A stretch of DNA of 44,067 bases from Clostridiaceae bacterium (GTDB lineage Bacteria; Bacillota; Clostridia; CAYPLH01; DUMO01). A program made the position numbers and the translations under genes. The notes under the pieces are model-generated. The model searched no databases. It worked only from the letters and a program-made list of their open reading frames with translations, and was not told where the DNA came from. The DNA lies in NCBI GenBank assembly GCA_012839865.1, contig DUMO01000070.1, forward strand, positions 1 to 44,067, read 5' to 3'. Below are positions 34,655-42,705 of this stretch, piece after piece (positions within the stretch are counted from its first letter, which is position 1; each line of letters begins with the position of its first letter).

Positions 34655-36064
34655 TTAGAAGCCATTCACTTCTGATTGAGTTTTGGGCTCCAGCGCAAGC
34701 AAATGGTTTACAATCTCCTCCATTTTCATGCCTCGGGATCCTTTGACCAGCAGATAATCTCCCGGGCGGACGAAATTATTGAGAAACTCATTTACCTCCC
34801 CATTGCTTTCAAAAGTATATACTCTCTCTTCCGGAATACCGGCATAAAGGGCTCCCAAAAAGATTCCCCGGGCATTTTCCCCGACAGTTAAAACATAATC
34901 AATATTCTTCTGTACGGTAAGCTTTCCTATATCCTTATGGGCCTCAAAAGCCCAGTCCCCCATTTCCAGCATATCCCCCAGTATGGCAACGGTTCTTGCA
35001 TTTCCGGATATATCCTTCAATACTTCAATCGCAGCTTCCATGGATTGAGGGCTTGCATTGTAAACATCATCAATTATTTTTATGCCTTTTCCTGAAACAA
35101 TATTGAGACGCATATTACCTGGAGAATATTGAGAAATACCGGCTTGTATGGACTCAATATCCATTCCTGTTTCCATTCCGACGGCAATTGCCGCCAAAGC
35201 GCAATATACATTGTGTATTCCGGGAACCGGTATGTGGAACCTGTATTCCTTGTTGTTCAGCTTTATATCAAAATATGTACCGTTTTCTCCCGCTTTTGTT
35301 ATATTATATGCATAGTAGTCATTAACTTCTTCTATTCCGAAATACTTTGTCTTGAAGCTTAAGAGGTCTTTAAGACCATAAAGCAGTTTGTCATCTCCGT
35401 TTAAAATAACCGTGCCCTCAGGAGGAAGTCCTTCCAGAATCTCCAATTTTGCCTTCAGTATATTCTGCCTGGAGCCAAACCTTTCGATATGGGAAACACC
35501 GATGTTGGTAATGATTGCAATATCAGGGGAGCAAATGTTGGTGAGGTAGCTTATATCGCCAAAATTTCTTGTCCCCATTTCCACTACTCCGATTTGATGA
35601 AAACTGTCCAGTGAAACAAGTGTAAGCGGCAATCCGATTTCGTTGTTGAAATTCTCCCTTGACTTCAATACATTATACTTTGTTCCCAAAACTGAGGCTA
35701 CCATTTCCTTTGTGCTTGTTTTGCCTACACTGCCTGTAATAGCTATAATTGGTACAGAAAACTTTTTTCTGATAGTCCGGGCAATATCTCCCAGAGCTTT
35801 TACAGTGTCCTCAACCTTGATAATTATTTTACCCTCCACAGGGCTGATATCCTTTTGAGCAATACATCCGACGGCACCTTTTTGGAATACCGAATCAATA
35901 AAGTCATGACCGTCAAACCTTTCTCCTGTTAATGCCACAAAAAGGTCTCCCTCGGAAATTTTCCTTGAGTCGGTTGAGATGCCGGTGATTTTACTTTTCA
36001 GGTCCCCGCTTATAAGGGTGCCCTTTACAATATCAACCAACTCAGAACATCCTATCTCATACAT
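34655..36064 (-). CDS. murF: UDP-N-acetylmuramoyl-tripeptide--D-alanyl-D-alanine ligase MurF
   Basis: MurF adds D-Ala-D-Ala to the UDP-MurNAc-tripeptide using ATP. The 469-aa protein has the three Mur-ligase domains: an N-terminal UMP-binding domain (GISTDSRKISEGDLFVALTG with ERFDGHDFI), a central ATPase (IAITGSVGKTSTKEMVASVLG, NNEIGLPLTLV, AIITNIGVSHIERFGS) and a C-terminal domain (IIDDVYNASPQSMEAAIEVL, AILGDMLEMGD, VKGSRGMKMEEIV). ATG 36064 has AGAGGTG 7 bases upstream. Only 6 bases separate it from the murE stop, so the two are co-translated from one mRNA. Confidence 0.97.
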   Translation of the reverse strand: MYEIGCSELVDIVKGTLISGDLKSKITGISTDSRKISEGDLFVALTGERFDGHDFIDSVFQKGAVGCIAQKDISPVEGKIIIKVEDTVKALGDIARTIRKKFSVPIIAITGSVGKTSTKEMVASVLGTKYNVLKSRENFNNEIGLPLTLVSLDSFHQIGVVEMGTRNFGDISYLTNICSPDIAIITNIGVSHIERFGSRQNILKAKLEILEGLPPEGTVILNGDDKLLYGLKDLLSFKTKYFGIEEVNDYYAYNITKAGENGTYFDIKLNNKEYRFHIPVPGIHNVYCALAAIAVGMETGMDIESIQAGISQYSPGNMRLNIVSGKGIKIIDDVYNASPQSMEAAIEVLKDISGNARTVAILGDMLEMGDWAFEAHKDIGKLTVQKNIDYVLTVGENARGIFLGALYAGIPEERVYTFESNGEVNEFLNNFVRPGDYLLVKGSRGMKMEEIVNHLLALEPKTQSEVNGF

Positions 36065-36070
36065 ATCTTA

Positions 36071-37516
36071 TCACCTCTTTAATATCTCCCTTACAACTTC
36101 GCGATCATCGAAGTGTATGGTTTTATCCTTGAACTGTTGATAAGTCTCATGTCCTTTCCCGGCTATCACAATAACATCACCGGACCTGGCATTGTCCAGT
36201 GCATATCTGATGCCTTCATAACGGTCAATTATCTTTATGTATTCTCCATTTGTCCTTCTAATACCTTCTTCTATTTCTTTAATTATGTCTTCCGGGTCTT
36301 CGGTTCTCGGATTATCGGAAGTAATAACAGTAAAGTCGGCCATTCTCCCGGAAATTTCGCCCATTGGGATTCTTCTTCCCGCCCTGTTTCCACCGCAGCC
36401 AAAGACGCAAACAAGCCTGCCCGGGGTAAATTCCCTGACGGTGGTCAACAGATTTTCCAGGCTTGCGGCATTATGGGCATAATCAACTATTACGGTGAAA
36501 TCCCTTCCGGTTTCCACTACTTCCAGCCTTCCCGGTACTTTTATGTCGGCAAGTCCCCTCTTTATTGCATTCATTGGGACATTCAGAAGGCAACATGCAC
36601 CAATGGCTGCCAGGGCATTGTAAACATTAAACTTGCCAGGAATCCCCACTTTTATAAAATCGCTGCTCCAGGGCGTTTTGACAGTAAATTCAACACTTTC
36701 GGTGCCGGATTTTATATCCGTTGCCCTAAAGTCTGCATTTGATTCAATACCATACGTATAAACTTCACACCCGGCATCATCAACCAACCGTTTGCCATAC
36801 GAACTATCGATATTAACAAGACCTTTTCTGCACATGCTAAACAGTTTGGCCTTGGCTTTATAATAGTCTTCCATACTGTGATGAAGTTCATTTTCTCCTA
36901 TATGGTCAAAATATAAATTGGTAAATACTCCAATATCATATTGGCTGCAGCTTACCCGGTGCAGCTCCAGCCCATGGGACGATACCTCCATGACAACGCT
37001 TGAGACTCCCTTGTCCCTCATTTGGGCAAACAGGGACTGCAAATCATGGGACTCAGGAGTTGTCCTTTCCCCGTAAAGCACCTCGTCTCCAATCATGTTA
37101 TGTATGGTTCCAATAAGCCCGGTTTTTTGTCCTGCAGCTTCAAGTATGGCCTTTATCATGAATGTGGTGGATGTTTTTCCCTTTGTGCCGGTTACACCGA
37201 TAAGGCTGAACTTTTCGGAGGGTTTTCCAAAAAACAAATGGGAAACATGGGCAAGGCCATATCTGGTATCCTTAATCTTAACAACCGTAACATCCTCCGG
37301 AACTTCAACGTCTTTCTGAACCAGAAGAGCCTTTGTTCCATTGTTTATGGCAGATGGAATATATTTGTGTCCGTCGGTGGTAAAGCCTTCTATGCAGACA
37401 AACAGGGACCCGTTCTTTGCTTTGCGCGAATCATAAGCAATGTCATGTATTTCAATGTTCAAATCTCCCTTTGACGATTCAATTTCAAGTCCGCTTACAA
37501 GTTCCTTTAAAATCAT
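36071..37516 (-). CDS. murE: UDP-MurNAc-L-Ala-D-Glu--meso-diaminopimelate ligase MurE
   Basis: MurE adds the third stem-peptide residue. The 481-aa protein has an N-terminal domain (DIAYDSRKAKNGSLFVCIEG with FTTDGHKYI), the ATPase domain (GVTGTKGKTSTTFMIKAILE; TTPESHDLQSLFAQM; VMEVSSHGLELHRV) and a C-terminal domain with VDYAHNAASLENLL, VFGCGGNRAGRRIPMGEI and TSDNPRTEDP. The DNPR motif is diagnostic for meso-diaminopimelate specificity in place of lysine. This predicts a DAP-type cell wall. ATG 37516 has AAGGAAGGG upstream. It lies between spoVD and murF. Confidence 0.97.
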   Translation of the reverse strand: MILKELVSGLEIESSKGDLNIEIHDIAYDSRKAKNGSLFVCIEGFTTDGHKYIPSAINNGTKALLVQKDVEVPEDVTVVKIKDTRYGLAHVSHLFFGKPSEKFSLIGVTGTKGKTSTTFMIKAILEAAGQKTGLIGTIHNMIGDEVLYGERTTPESHDLQSLFAQMRDKGVSSVVMEVSSHGLELHRVSCSQYDIGVFTNLYFDHIGENELHHSMEDYYKAKAKLFSMCRKGLVNIDSSYGKRLVDDAGCEVYTYGIESNADFRATDIKSGTESVEFTVKTPWSSDFIKVGIPGKFNVYNALAAIGACCLLNVPMNAIKRGLADIKVPGRLEVVETGRDFTVIVDYAHNAASLENLLTTVREFTPGRLVCVFGCGGNRAGRRIPMGEISGRMADFTVITSDNPRTEDPEDIIKEIEEGIRRTNGEYIKIIDRYEGIRYALDNARSGDVIVIAGKGHETYQQFKDKTIHFDDREVVREILKR

Positions 37517-37604
37517 CTTAAGCTTCCCTTCCTTATCTCAATATTTTTCCTTCAAAAGAAAGCTCCATTAAATTACATACATATATAATTGCCACGGCTG
37601 AGAC

Positions 37605-39776
37605 TTACCATACTGTATTTTCAAAATACAGGAAATCTACTTCAATTATCGTACCCTCATCCACAAAGGTGCCTGGCTCAATATTTTGCTTGTGAGCTAT
37701 GCCTACACCGTTCACCTTGATATTCAGGCCAAGGCTGTTAAGGGTTTCAGTGGCTTCACTTATAGTCTTGTTTGCAAGATCCGGAACCTGTACTTTTCTG
37801 TCTTCAGGCGGGTTGTAGGTATACACTATAACCACTGAATCTTCATACAGGCTTGCACCGGGTTTGGGAGTCTGATCCTTTACAAGGTTTCCTCCACTTC
37901 CGTCATTCTTGACAATAGCCTTCAGCTTGACACCCGACAATGCAATTTTAGCTTCTTCAACAGTCTTGTTTCTAAGGTCGGGTACTATTACAACATTCTT
38001 CATCATTTCCTGATCCTGCTCGGTATATCTGCGTTCCACACCCAGATAATTTAATGTATCTTCAATCAACTGCCCCGCTACCGGAGCTGCAATGGTACCT
38101 CCGTAATAAGAAAAGCCAGTGGGATTATCAAGAATGACAAGAACGGTTATAACCGGATTGTCTGCAGGAGCAATTGCAGCAAAAGATGCAATGTATCTGC
38201 CGGGTGTGGTGGTAACGGATGTTCCTGTTTTTCCGGCCACCCTGTAACCTTTCACGTACGCATTTTTACCGGTGCCTTCCGATACCACGCCTTCCAGTAT
38301 TTCCAGCACCGTCTCCGCTGTCTGCCTTGATATAACCTGCCTTATTACTTCAGGCTCATATCTCATCATGACATTTCCTTCATTATCAACCAATTCCTTA
38401 ACAAGATGCGGGCGAATCAGCTTGCCTCCGTTGGCTATTGCAGAATATGCCGTAATAAGCTGTATCGGGGTTATCATAAACCGTTGGCCGAAGGATGAAA
38501 CAGCCATATCAATTTCCTTCGGATTTGTATGATGGACCGGAGTGCCTTCCGGCAGTTCAATCCCGGTGTTGTCATAAAACCCGAAGGCTTTCATGTAACT
38601 ATAGAACTTGTTAAGCCCCAAATCCAAAGCCAGCTTTACAAACACCGGGTTGCAGGAATTGTATACAGCCTCATAAAAGGGCTGGGTGCCATGGGCATTT
38701 GGTTTCCAGCAGTCAATATTCCGTCCGGCAAGAGTCATGGTTCTGTCTGTGACAATAGTATTGGGAGTGATAACCCCCTCCTCAATTCCTGCTGCCGTTG
38801 TTATGGCCTTAAAGGTTGAGCCGGGCTCATAGGCCTCAGAAACTGCTTTATTTTTCCATATGGTGCTCCAAAGGGTAAGCACATCTTCATTTGTGTAGCC
38901 GCTCCAGGTTGACGGGTCCACCCCGGGAGGAGCCTCCCTTGGATTGTTTAAATCAAAATCGGGCTTTGAAACCATTGCAAGTATTTCTCCATTTCTGGGA
39001 TCCATAACAATGGCGGCAGCCCCTCCGATAACCTTGTAATCCGCTATAGCGCTTTCCAATGCCTTCTCAGCAAAGTACTGTATTGTTTCATCTATTGTAA
39101 GTATGATATTCCACCCGTCCCTGGGGGCGATATGCTTTTCTTCACTCAAAGGGATTTCCCTGTTTAGCCCGTCTACTTCGGATATTATTTTACCGGGCAC
39201 GCCTTTAAGATACTTGTCAAAAACGGCTTCTATCCCGAACATGCCCACATTGTCAGTCCTGGTGATGCCAATTACGTGAGCGGCAAGGGATCTGTTGGGA
39301 TAATATCTTTTGGAGTCTTCATCCACGTATATCCCTGTCAGGTTGTTTGAATCCCGCCACTTTCTTACCGCATCACCAACCTCTTTGTCGACTTTCTGCT
39401 TTACAAATTCAAAACCGGTGTTCCTGCTTATTATGGTTAAAACCTTGTAAGGTTCCATATCGAGGAGCTCAGCCAATTTGTTTGCAATTTCTTCCAAGGT
39501 TATACCGGTGTTTTTCAAAAGTTCCTGGGGATTTACCGAGACTGTTTCAACAGAAGCGCTGATGGCAAGTTCTTTTCCGTTTCTATCATATATCGTACCT
39601 CTTCGGGGATTAATTATCCGGCCCATGTTTTGCTGAACATAAGCTTCTTTGCGCAAAAAATCGCCCTGAATAAATTGTATGTATCCAATTCTGACCAGCA
39701 GGGCAAATATCAAAAACGAAAAAACAATCAGAACAACGAGCAGCCTTTTCTTAACAATCAAATTCACTCTGGACAA
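37605..39776 (-). CDS. spoVD: Class B penicillin-binding protein SpoVD (PBP2/FtsI type) with two PASTA domains
   Basis: This 723-aa transpeptidase cross-links peptidoglycan with its SEDS partner, in SpoVD's case for the spore cortex. It has an N-terminal TM anchor (residues about 12-32) and the dimerisation region (NPRRGTIYDRNGKELAIS). The catalytic domain has STFK (Ser320-Lys323), SCN (374-376) and KTGTS (516-520). Two C-terminal PASTA repeats follow (VPDLRNKTVEEAKIALSG; VPDLANKTISEATETLNS), residues about 605-715. PASTA repeats place it with SpoVD/PBP2x-type enzymes. The start is TTG 39776 with GGGGGG 8 bases upstream. The 251-base gap to ftsL (39777-40027) holds a TTGACA without a good -10 box. 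Confidence 0.93.
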   Translation of the reverse strand: MSRVNLIVKKRLLVVLIVFSFLIFALLVRIGYIQFIQGDFLRKEAYVQQNMGRIINPRRGTIYDRNGKELAISASVETVSVNPQELLKNTGITLEEIANKLAELLDMEPYKVLTIISRNTGFEFVKQKVDKEVGDAVRKWRDSNNLTGIYVDEDSKRYYPNRSLAAHVIGITRTDNVGMFGIEAVFDKYLKGVPGKIISEVDGLNREIPLSEEKHIAPRDGWNIILTIDETIQYFAEKALESAIADYKVIGGAAAIVMDPRNGEILAMVSKPDFDLNNPREAPPGVDPSTWSGYTNEDVLTLWSTIWKNKAVSEAYEPGSTFKAITTAAGIEEGVITPNTIVTDRTMTLAGRNIDCWKPNAHGTQPFYEAVYNSCNPVFVKLALDLGLNKFYSYMKAFGFYDNTGIELPEGTPVHHTNPKEIDMAVSSFGQRFMITPIQLITAYSAIANGGKLIRPHLVKELVDNEGNVMMRYEPEVIRQVISRQTAETVLEILEGVVSEGTGKNAYVKGYRVAGKTGTSVTTTPGRYIASFAAIAPADNPVITVLVILDNPTGFSYYGGTIAAPVAGQLIEDTLNYLGVERRYTEQDQEMMKNVVIVPDLRNKTVEEAKIALSGVKLKAIVKNDGSGGNLVKDQTPKPGASLYEDSVVIVYTYNPPEDRKVQVPDLANKTISEATETLNSLGLNIKVNGVGIAHKQNIEPGTFVDEGTIIEVDFLYFENTVW

Positions 39777-40027
39777 AACATTAACCCCCCGATTAATAAT
39801 ACAGTATTTTTTAAAAAAAGGCCATATAAAATTAATAACCGTTCTTTATACACAAAAAAGACACCTGACTATTGCGGCTGATGTTGCAAATTAGCAATTA
39901 TGTCAAAAAACTTTGATCAGCCCTGAGTGCCTTTTACAGTTTAACCATTCTCATATCATGCTGCTTTAACTTTATATGCTGTTTTCTTTCATCCTATACC
40001 GGTATTTATCTTAAGCTCAGCTGATAC

Positions 40028-40519
40028 CTAGTACAGCCACCGAACAAGGTTTTCAAGTCTTGTCAGTAAAAAAGAGAAGAATGTATTGGTTTTCTTATTC
40101 TTTTGCTCTATATTCTCAGCCACCTGAATATAATCGTTTCTTGTAACGTTCAGCCGGACTATCTGATGTTTTTCAGGCTTGCGCATCCCCAGTTCCGTTT
40201 CAGCAATCTGACGGATTCTTTCAAGGTCCATACCTTTGGCAATTTCAACAGTTGCCCTTATATTTTCATTTTTTATATTTTCATACTCTTTATATGCCTT
40301 GTTCAGCTTGTAATTTATATCGGTTATCAGTGCATAACGGTACATTAATAAGGCAAATGCCGAAAAAACCATAAAAATACAAAATAAAATTTTAATTTTG
40401 ACTTTGGTGTTGGCACGGGCTTTACTCTTAGCTTTCAAAACTTGATTGTGTTCATACACATCATATTCAATTTTCCTGACTGAAGTACCGTCTATGTAGC
40501 TTTTCTCTGTCCTTATCAA
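40028..40519 (-). CDS. ftsL: FtsL-like septum-formation protein
   Basis: This 163-aa bitopic protein has a basic cytoplasmic N-terminus (residues 1-43) and one TM helix (IKILFCIFMVFSAFALLMYRYAL, about 43-65). A coiled coil follows (DINYKLNKAYKEYENIKNEN...), ending in the FtsL/DivIC-like ERIRQIAETELGMRKPEKHQIV. Its place between rsmH and a class B PBP gene is the standard ftsL position. FtsL binds the FtsB/DivIC and FtsQ/DivIB partners and activates the FtsW-PBP pair. A C-terminal extension (about residues 130-163) ends LTRLENLVRWLY. The start is TTG 40519 with AGAGGTG upstream. Identification rests on topology and context more than on strict conservation. Confidence 0.82.
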   Translation of the reverse strand: MIRTEKSYIDGTSVRKIEYDVYEHNQVLKAKSKARANTKVKIKILFCIFMVFSAFALLMYRYALITDINYKLNKAYKEYENIKNENIRATVEIAKGMDLERIRQIAETELGMRKPEKHQIVRLNVTRNDYIQVAENIEQKNKKTNTFFSFLLTRLENLVRWLY

Positions 40520-40581
40520 TTGTATTCACCTCTTGAGGGTTTTATTCCACCAACAATTGACGTTGCAGAAAGACAACAAAC

Positions 40582-40621
40582 CCGAAGGCTGATAAATAAT
40601 AAGACATCCTGCAGCCTTCGG
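40582..40621 (-). terminator. Hairpin upstream of ftsL, terminator-like
   Basis: CCGAAGGCTG (40582-40591) and CAGCCTTCGG (40612-40621) form a perfect 10-bp stem with a 20-base loop. The T-run after it on the minus strand is weak (GGGTTTGTTG). It could attenuate transcription between rsmH and ftsL. Confidence 0.45.
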
Positions 40622-40956
40622 TTGATTTGGAGAATTATTTGAGCATTTTTCGTTTGTCTTTTGTTGTCTTTTCTTTTTTTGATTCTTTTTCTTTAGTACC
40701 TGCTTCTTTTTTTCCTTTGTCTTTTGTTTCTTTGATTTTTAAATTTTTTCTTTAGTTGATGTTTTTTACTTTCCCTTTTATACCGGGATTTCGCTTTTTA
40801 ACTTGTCTTTTGTAATTTGTCTTGATTTTTCTTTTGTAACTTGTAATGATTTTTTATCTTTAGGTTTTAGTTGAACTTACTTTGCCAGAATAAACTTGAA
40901 AATTTTATCTTTTGTGTATTATCCTTTTTTCATTTGTACATTAATATAAAAATGCT
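40622..40956 (-). other. Lys-codon-rich, A-rich stretch without an intact gene (possible gene relic)
   Basis: This gap between rsmH and the ftsL leader is strongly A-rich on the minus strand. It contains two start-less open segments that read as Lys/Glu/Thr-rich peptide: ...KPKDKKSLQVTKEKS... ending IPV-stop near 40780, and ...KETKDKGKKEAGTKEKES... ending RKML-Lys-stop near 40640, in different frames. The 11-mer TTGTCTTTTGT (plus strand) occurs exactly at 40654, 40717 and 40803. It may be a decayed gene for a Lys-rich protein or simply low-complexity DNA. Confidence 0.4.
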
Positions 40957-41898
40957 TTATATTTTTTCTATTACTCTTAACTTTGCACTTCTTGACCGCG
41001 GATTTTCCTCAACTTCAATTTCTCCCGGCGTTATAGGCTTTCTGGTAATCAATACGGCAGCCGGTTTCTTGTTGCAGATACATACCGGAAATTCGGGAGG
41101 GCATGTACACGGTTTTGCCAGTCTGCTAAACTCCTCTTTTACAATTCTGTCTTCCAGGGAGTGAAAGCTGATAATGCAAAACCGTCCGCCTTTATTCAAA
41201 ACTTCCGCTCCGTCAATGATTACCTTTTTCAGAGCCCCAAGCTCATCGTTAACTGCAATTCTTATTGCCTGAAAAGTCCTCTTTGCCGGATGAGGTCCCG
41301 TCCTTCTGGCCTGAGCCGGTATGGCTGATTTTATAATACCCGCCAGTTCTCCTGTCGTTTCAATAAGCTTTGTCTCTCTGGCCTTTACTATAAATCCTGC
41401 TATCCTGGAAGCCCATCTTTCTTCACCATAACCGCTGATTATTTTAAGCAGGTCATGATAAGAATATCCGTTTATAATATCTTTTGCAGTGATGTGCTGC
41501 CCTTTGTCCATTCTCATGTCAAGAGGTGCATCCTTCATGTAGGAAAAACCTCTTTCGCTTTCATCCAACTGATGGGACGAAACACCGATGTCAAGCAATA
41601 TCCCGTCTACACCCTTTATTCCGTTCCTGTTTAAAATGTCTTTTATATTTCTAAAATTTGAATGAACAAGTATTAATTCTGCCTGTCCGCCAACACTGCG
41701 GAGTCTGGCTTCCGCGGCCCGAAGGGCCTCCAAATCCTGATCTATGCCAAGAAGCACTCCGTTTTTATCAAGTTTTTTAAATATTTCGAGTGAGTGGCCG
41801 CCTCCACCCATTGTACCGTCAATGTAAATTCCGTCTGGTTTAATGTTGAGGCTCTCCACACATTCTTCCAGCATTACCGGCGTGTGCATAAAATCCAT
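40957..41898 (-). CDS. rsmH: 16S rRNA m4C1402 methyltransferase RsmH (MraW)
   Basis: RsmH N4-methylates C1402 of 16S rRNA using SAM. The 313-aa protein shows [20 protein letters not shown], the SAM site [84 protein letters not shown] and the end [20 protein letters not shown] with RSAKLRV. All are family signatures. It lies 5 bases after the mraZ stop, the second gene of the mraZ operon. Confidence 0.97.
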   Translation of the reverse strand: MDFMHTPVMLEECVESLNIKPDGIYIDGTMGGGGHSLEIFKKLDKNGVLLGIDQDLEALRAAEARLRSVGGQAELILVHSNFRNIKDILNRNGIKGVDGILLDIGVSSHQLDESERGFSYMKDAPLDMRMDKGQHITAKDIINGYSYHDLLKIISGYGEERWASRIAGFIVKARETKLIETTGELAGIIKSAIPAQARRTGPHPAKRTFQAIRIAVNDELGALKKVIIDGAEVLNKGGRFCIISFHSLEDRIVKEEFSRLAKPCTCPPEFPVCICNKKPAAVLITRKPITPGEIEVEENPRSRSAKLRVIEKI

Positions 41899-41903
41899 TT
41901 TTC

Positions 41904-42332
41904 CTATACTCCCAACATTGCCATTTTTTCAGCAATATTTGCAGTAATCTGATTACCGCCGCTGCTTTCATCCCATTTTTTCTTATCCCAGATTTCTATT
42001 CTGGTGGAGACTCCTATAACATAGATGTCTTTGTCAAATCCTGCATAGTCTCTTAAATTTTGGGGTATTAATATTCTTCCCTGCTTGTCCATTTCACATT
42101 CAGCGGCTCCTGCAAAAAAGAACCTTACAAAAGTCCTTACATCAGCATCAGTAAATGGCAGTTGTCTGAGCTTTTCCGCAATCCTTTCAAACTCAGCCTG
42201 AGAGTACCCAAACAGACATTCATCCAGACCTTTGGTTAAAATGAACTTTTCACCAAGCTCTTCCCTGAATTTTGATGGTATGATCACCCTTCCTTTAGGA
42301 TCAAGGGTATGTTGGAACTCACCACAAAACAA
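41904..42332 (-). CDS. mraZ: Transcriptional regulator MraZ
   Basis: MraZ is the first gene of the division and wall cluster and a DNA-binding repressor of its own promoter. The 142-aa protein has two SpoVT/AbrB-like halves: [20 protein letters not shown] with FREEL, and [20 protein letters not shown]. These hold the DxKGR and DxxGR motifs. The start is TTG 42332 with AGAGGTG 6 bases upstream; the nearby ATG is out of frame and stops at once. Three 10-bp repeats upstream are its likely operator. Confidence 0.95.
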   Translation of the reverse strand: MFCGEFQHTLDPKGRVIIPSKFREELGEKFILTKGLDECLFGYSQAEFERIAEKLRQLPFTDADVRTFVRFFFAGAAECEMDKQGRILIPQNLRDYAGFDKDIYVIGVSTRIEIWDKKKWDESSGGNQITANIAEKMAMLGV

Positions 42333-42356
42333 TCATTTCACCTCTGAGTCTGGTAC

Positions 42357-42386
42357 TGTCCACCACTTCACTCCATTTCTCACCAC
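42357..42386 (-). promoter_or_regulatory. MraZ-box array (three 10-bp direct repeats)
   Basis: On the minus strand GTGGTGAGAA, ATGGAGTGAA and GTGGTGGACA are immediately consecutive with an exact 10-base period (42386 to 42357). They lie 25-54 bases before the mraZ start. Tandem GTGG/TGGG-type repeats at helical period are the known MraZ-binding pattern in other bacteria. Confidence 0.75.
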
Positions 42387-42396
42387 TTCTAAACAA

Positions 42397-42425
42397 ATTT
42401 TATACTATAAAAGTAAATTAATCAA
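42397..42425 (-). promoter_or_regulatory. Candidate sigma-A promoter of the mraZ operon
   Basis: On the minus strand TTGATT (42420-42425) and TAAAAT (42397-42402) are 17 bases apart, just upstream of the MraZ boxes. A bound MraZ oligomer would cover the start of transcription. The remaining gap 42426-42600 shows nothing notable. Confidence 0.5.
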
Positions 42426-42609
42426 GTATTTTTTTATTTTTTTATGAAAAATCTCAGAGTCTGGTTATCATTCAAAGCATTATACTCTCCGGTTAAAAGA
42501 TAACAGTGAAAATGAAACATATGGAGGACAGATCTAAAAGGGAAAACTGAAATGAAATGTGTGTAAATATAAAAGTAGAAAATAAAAAAATGAAACGTAT
42601 AAAGAACAG

Positions 42610-42668
42610 GGCTATTTGCGAAGCAAATCCAGCCAAAAGCTAGCGGGGCTCGATGCCCTCGAGCTTTT
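42610..42668. repeat. Composite double hairpin downstream of rodA
   Basis: Two adjacent stem-loops are present. The first is GGCT-ATTTGC-GAA-GCAAAT-AGCC type (42610-42634). The second is AAAAGCT...AGCTTTT (42635-42668), enclosing a GC-rich imperfect stem. On the minus strand they lie 38 bases beyond the rodA stop and could end its transcript, but no long T-run follows. The compact two-hairpin design suggests a dispersed repeat. Confidence 0.45.
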
Positions 42669-42705
42669 CTAATAACAATTGCCTTTATTTTGTTAAAAAA
42701 CCATC

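Noticed and set aside
39777-40027. Sigma-A or sigma-E promoter for spoVD
   Set aside because: A TTGACA is present without a -10 box at 16-18 bases, and a possible sigma-E -10 lacks a convincing -35 element.
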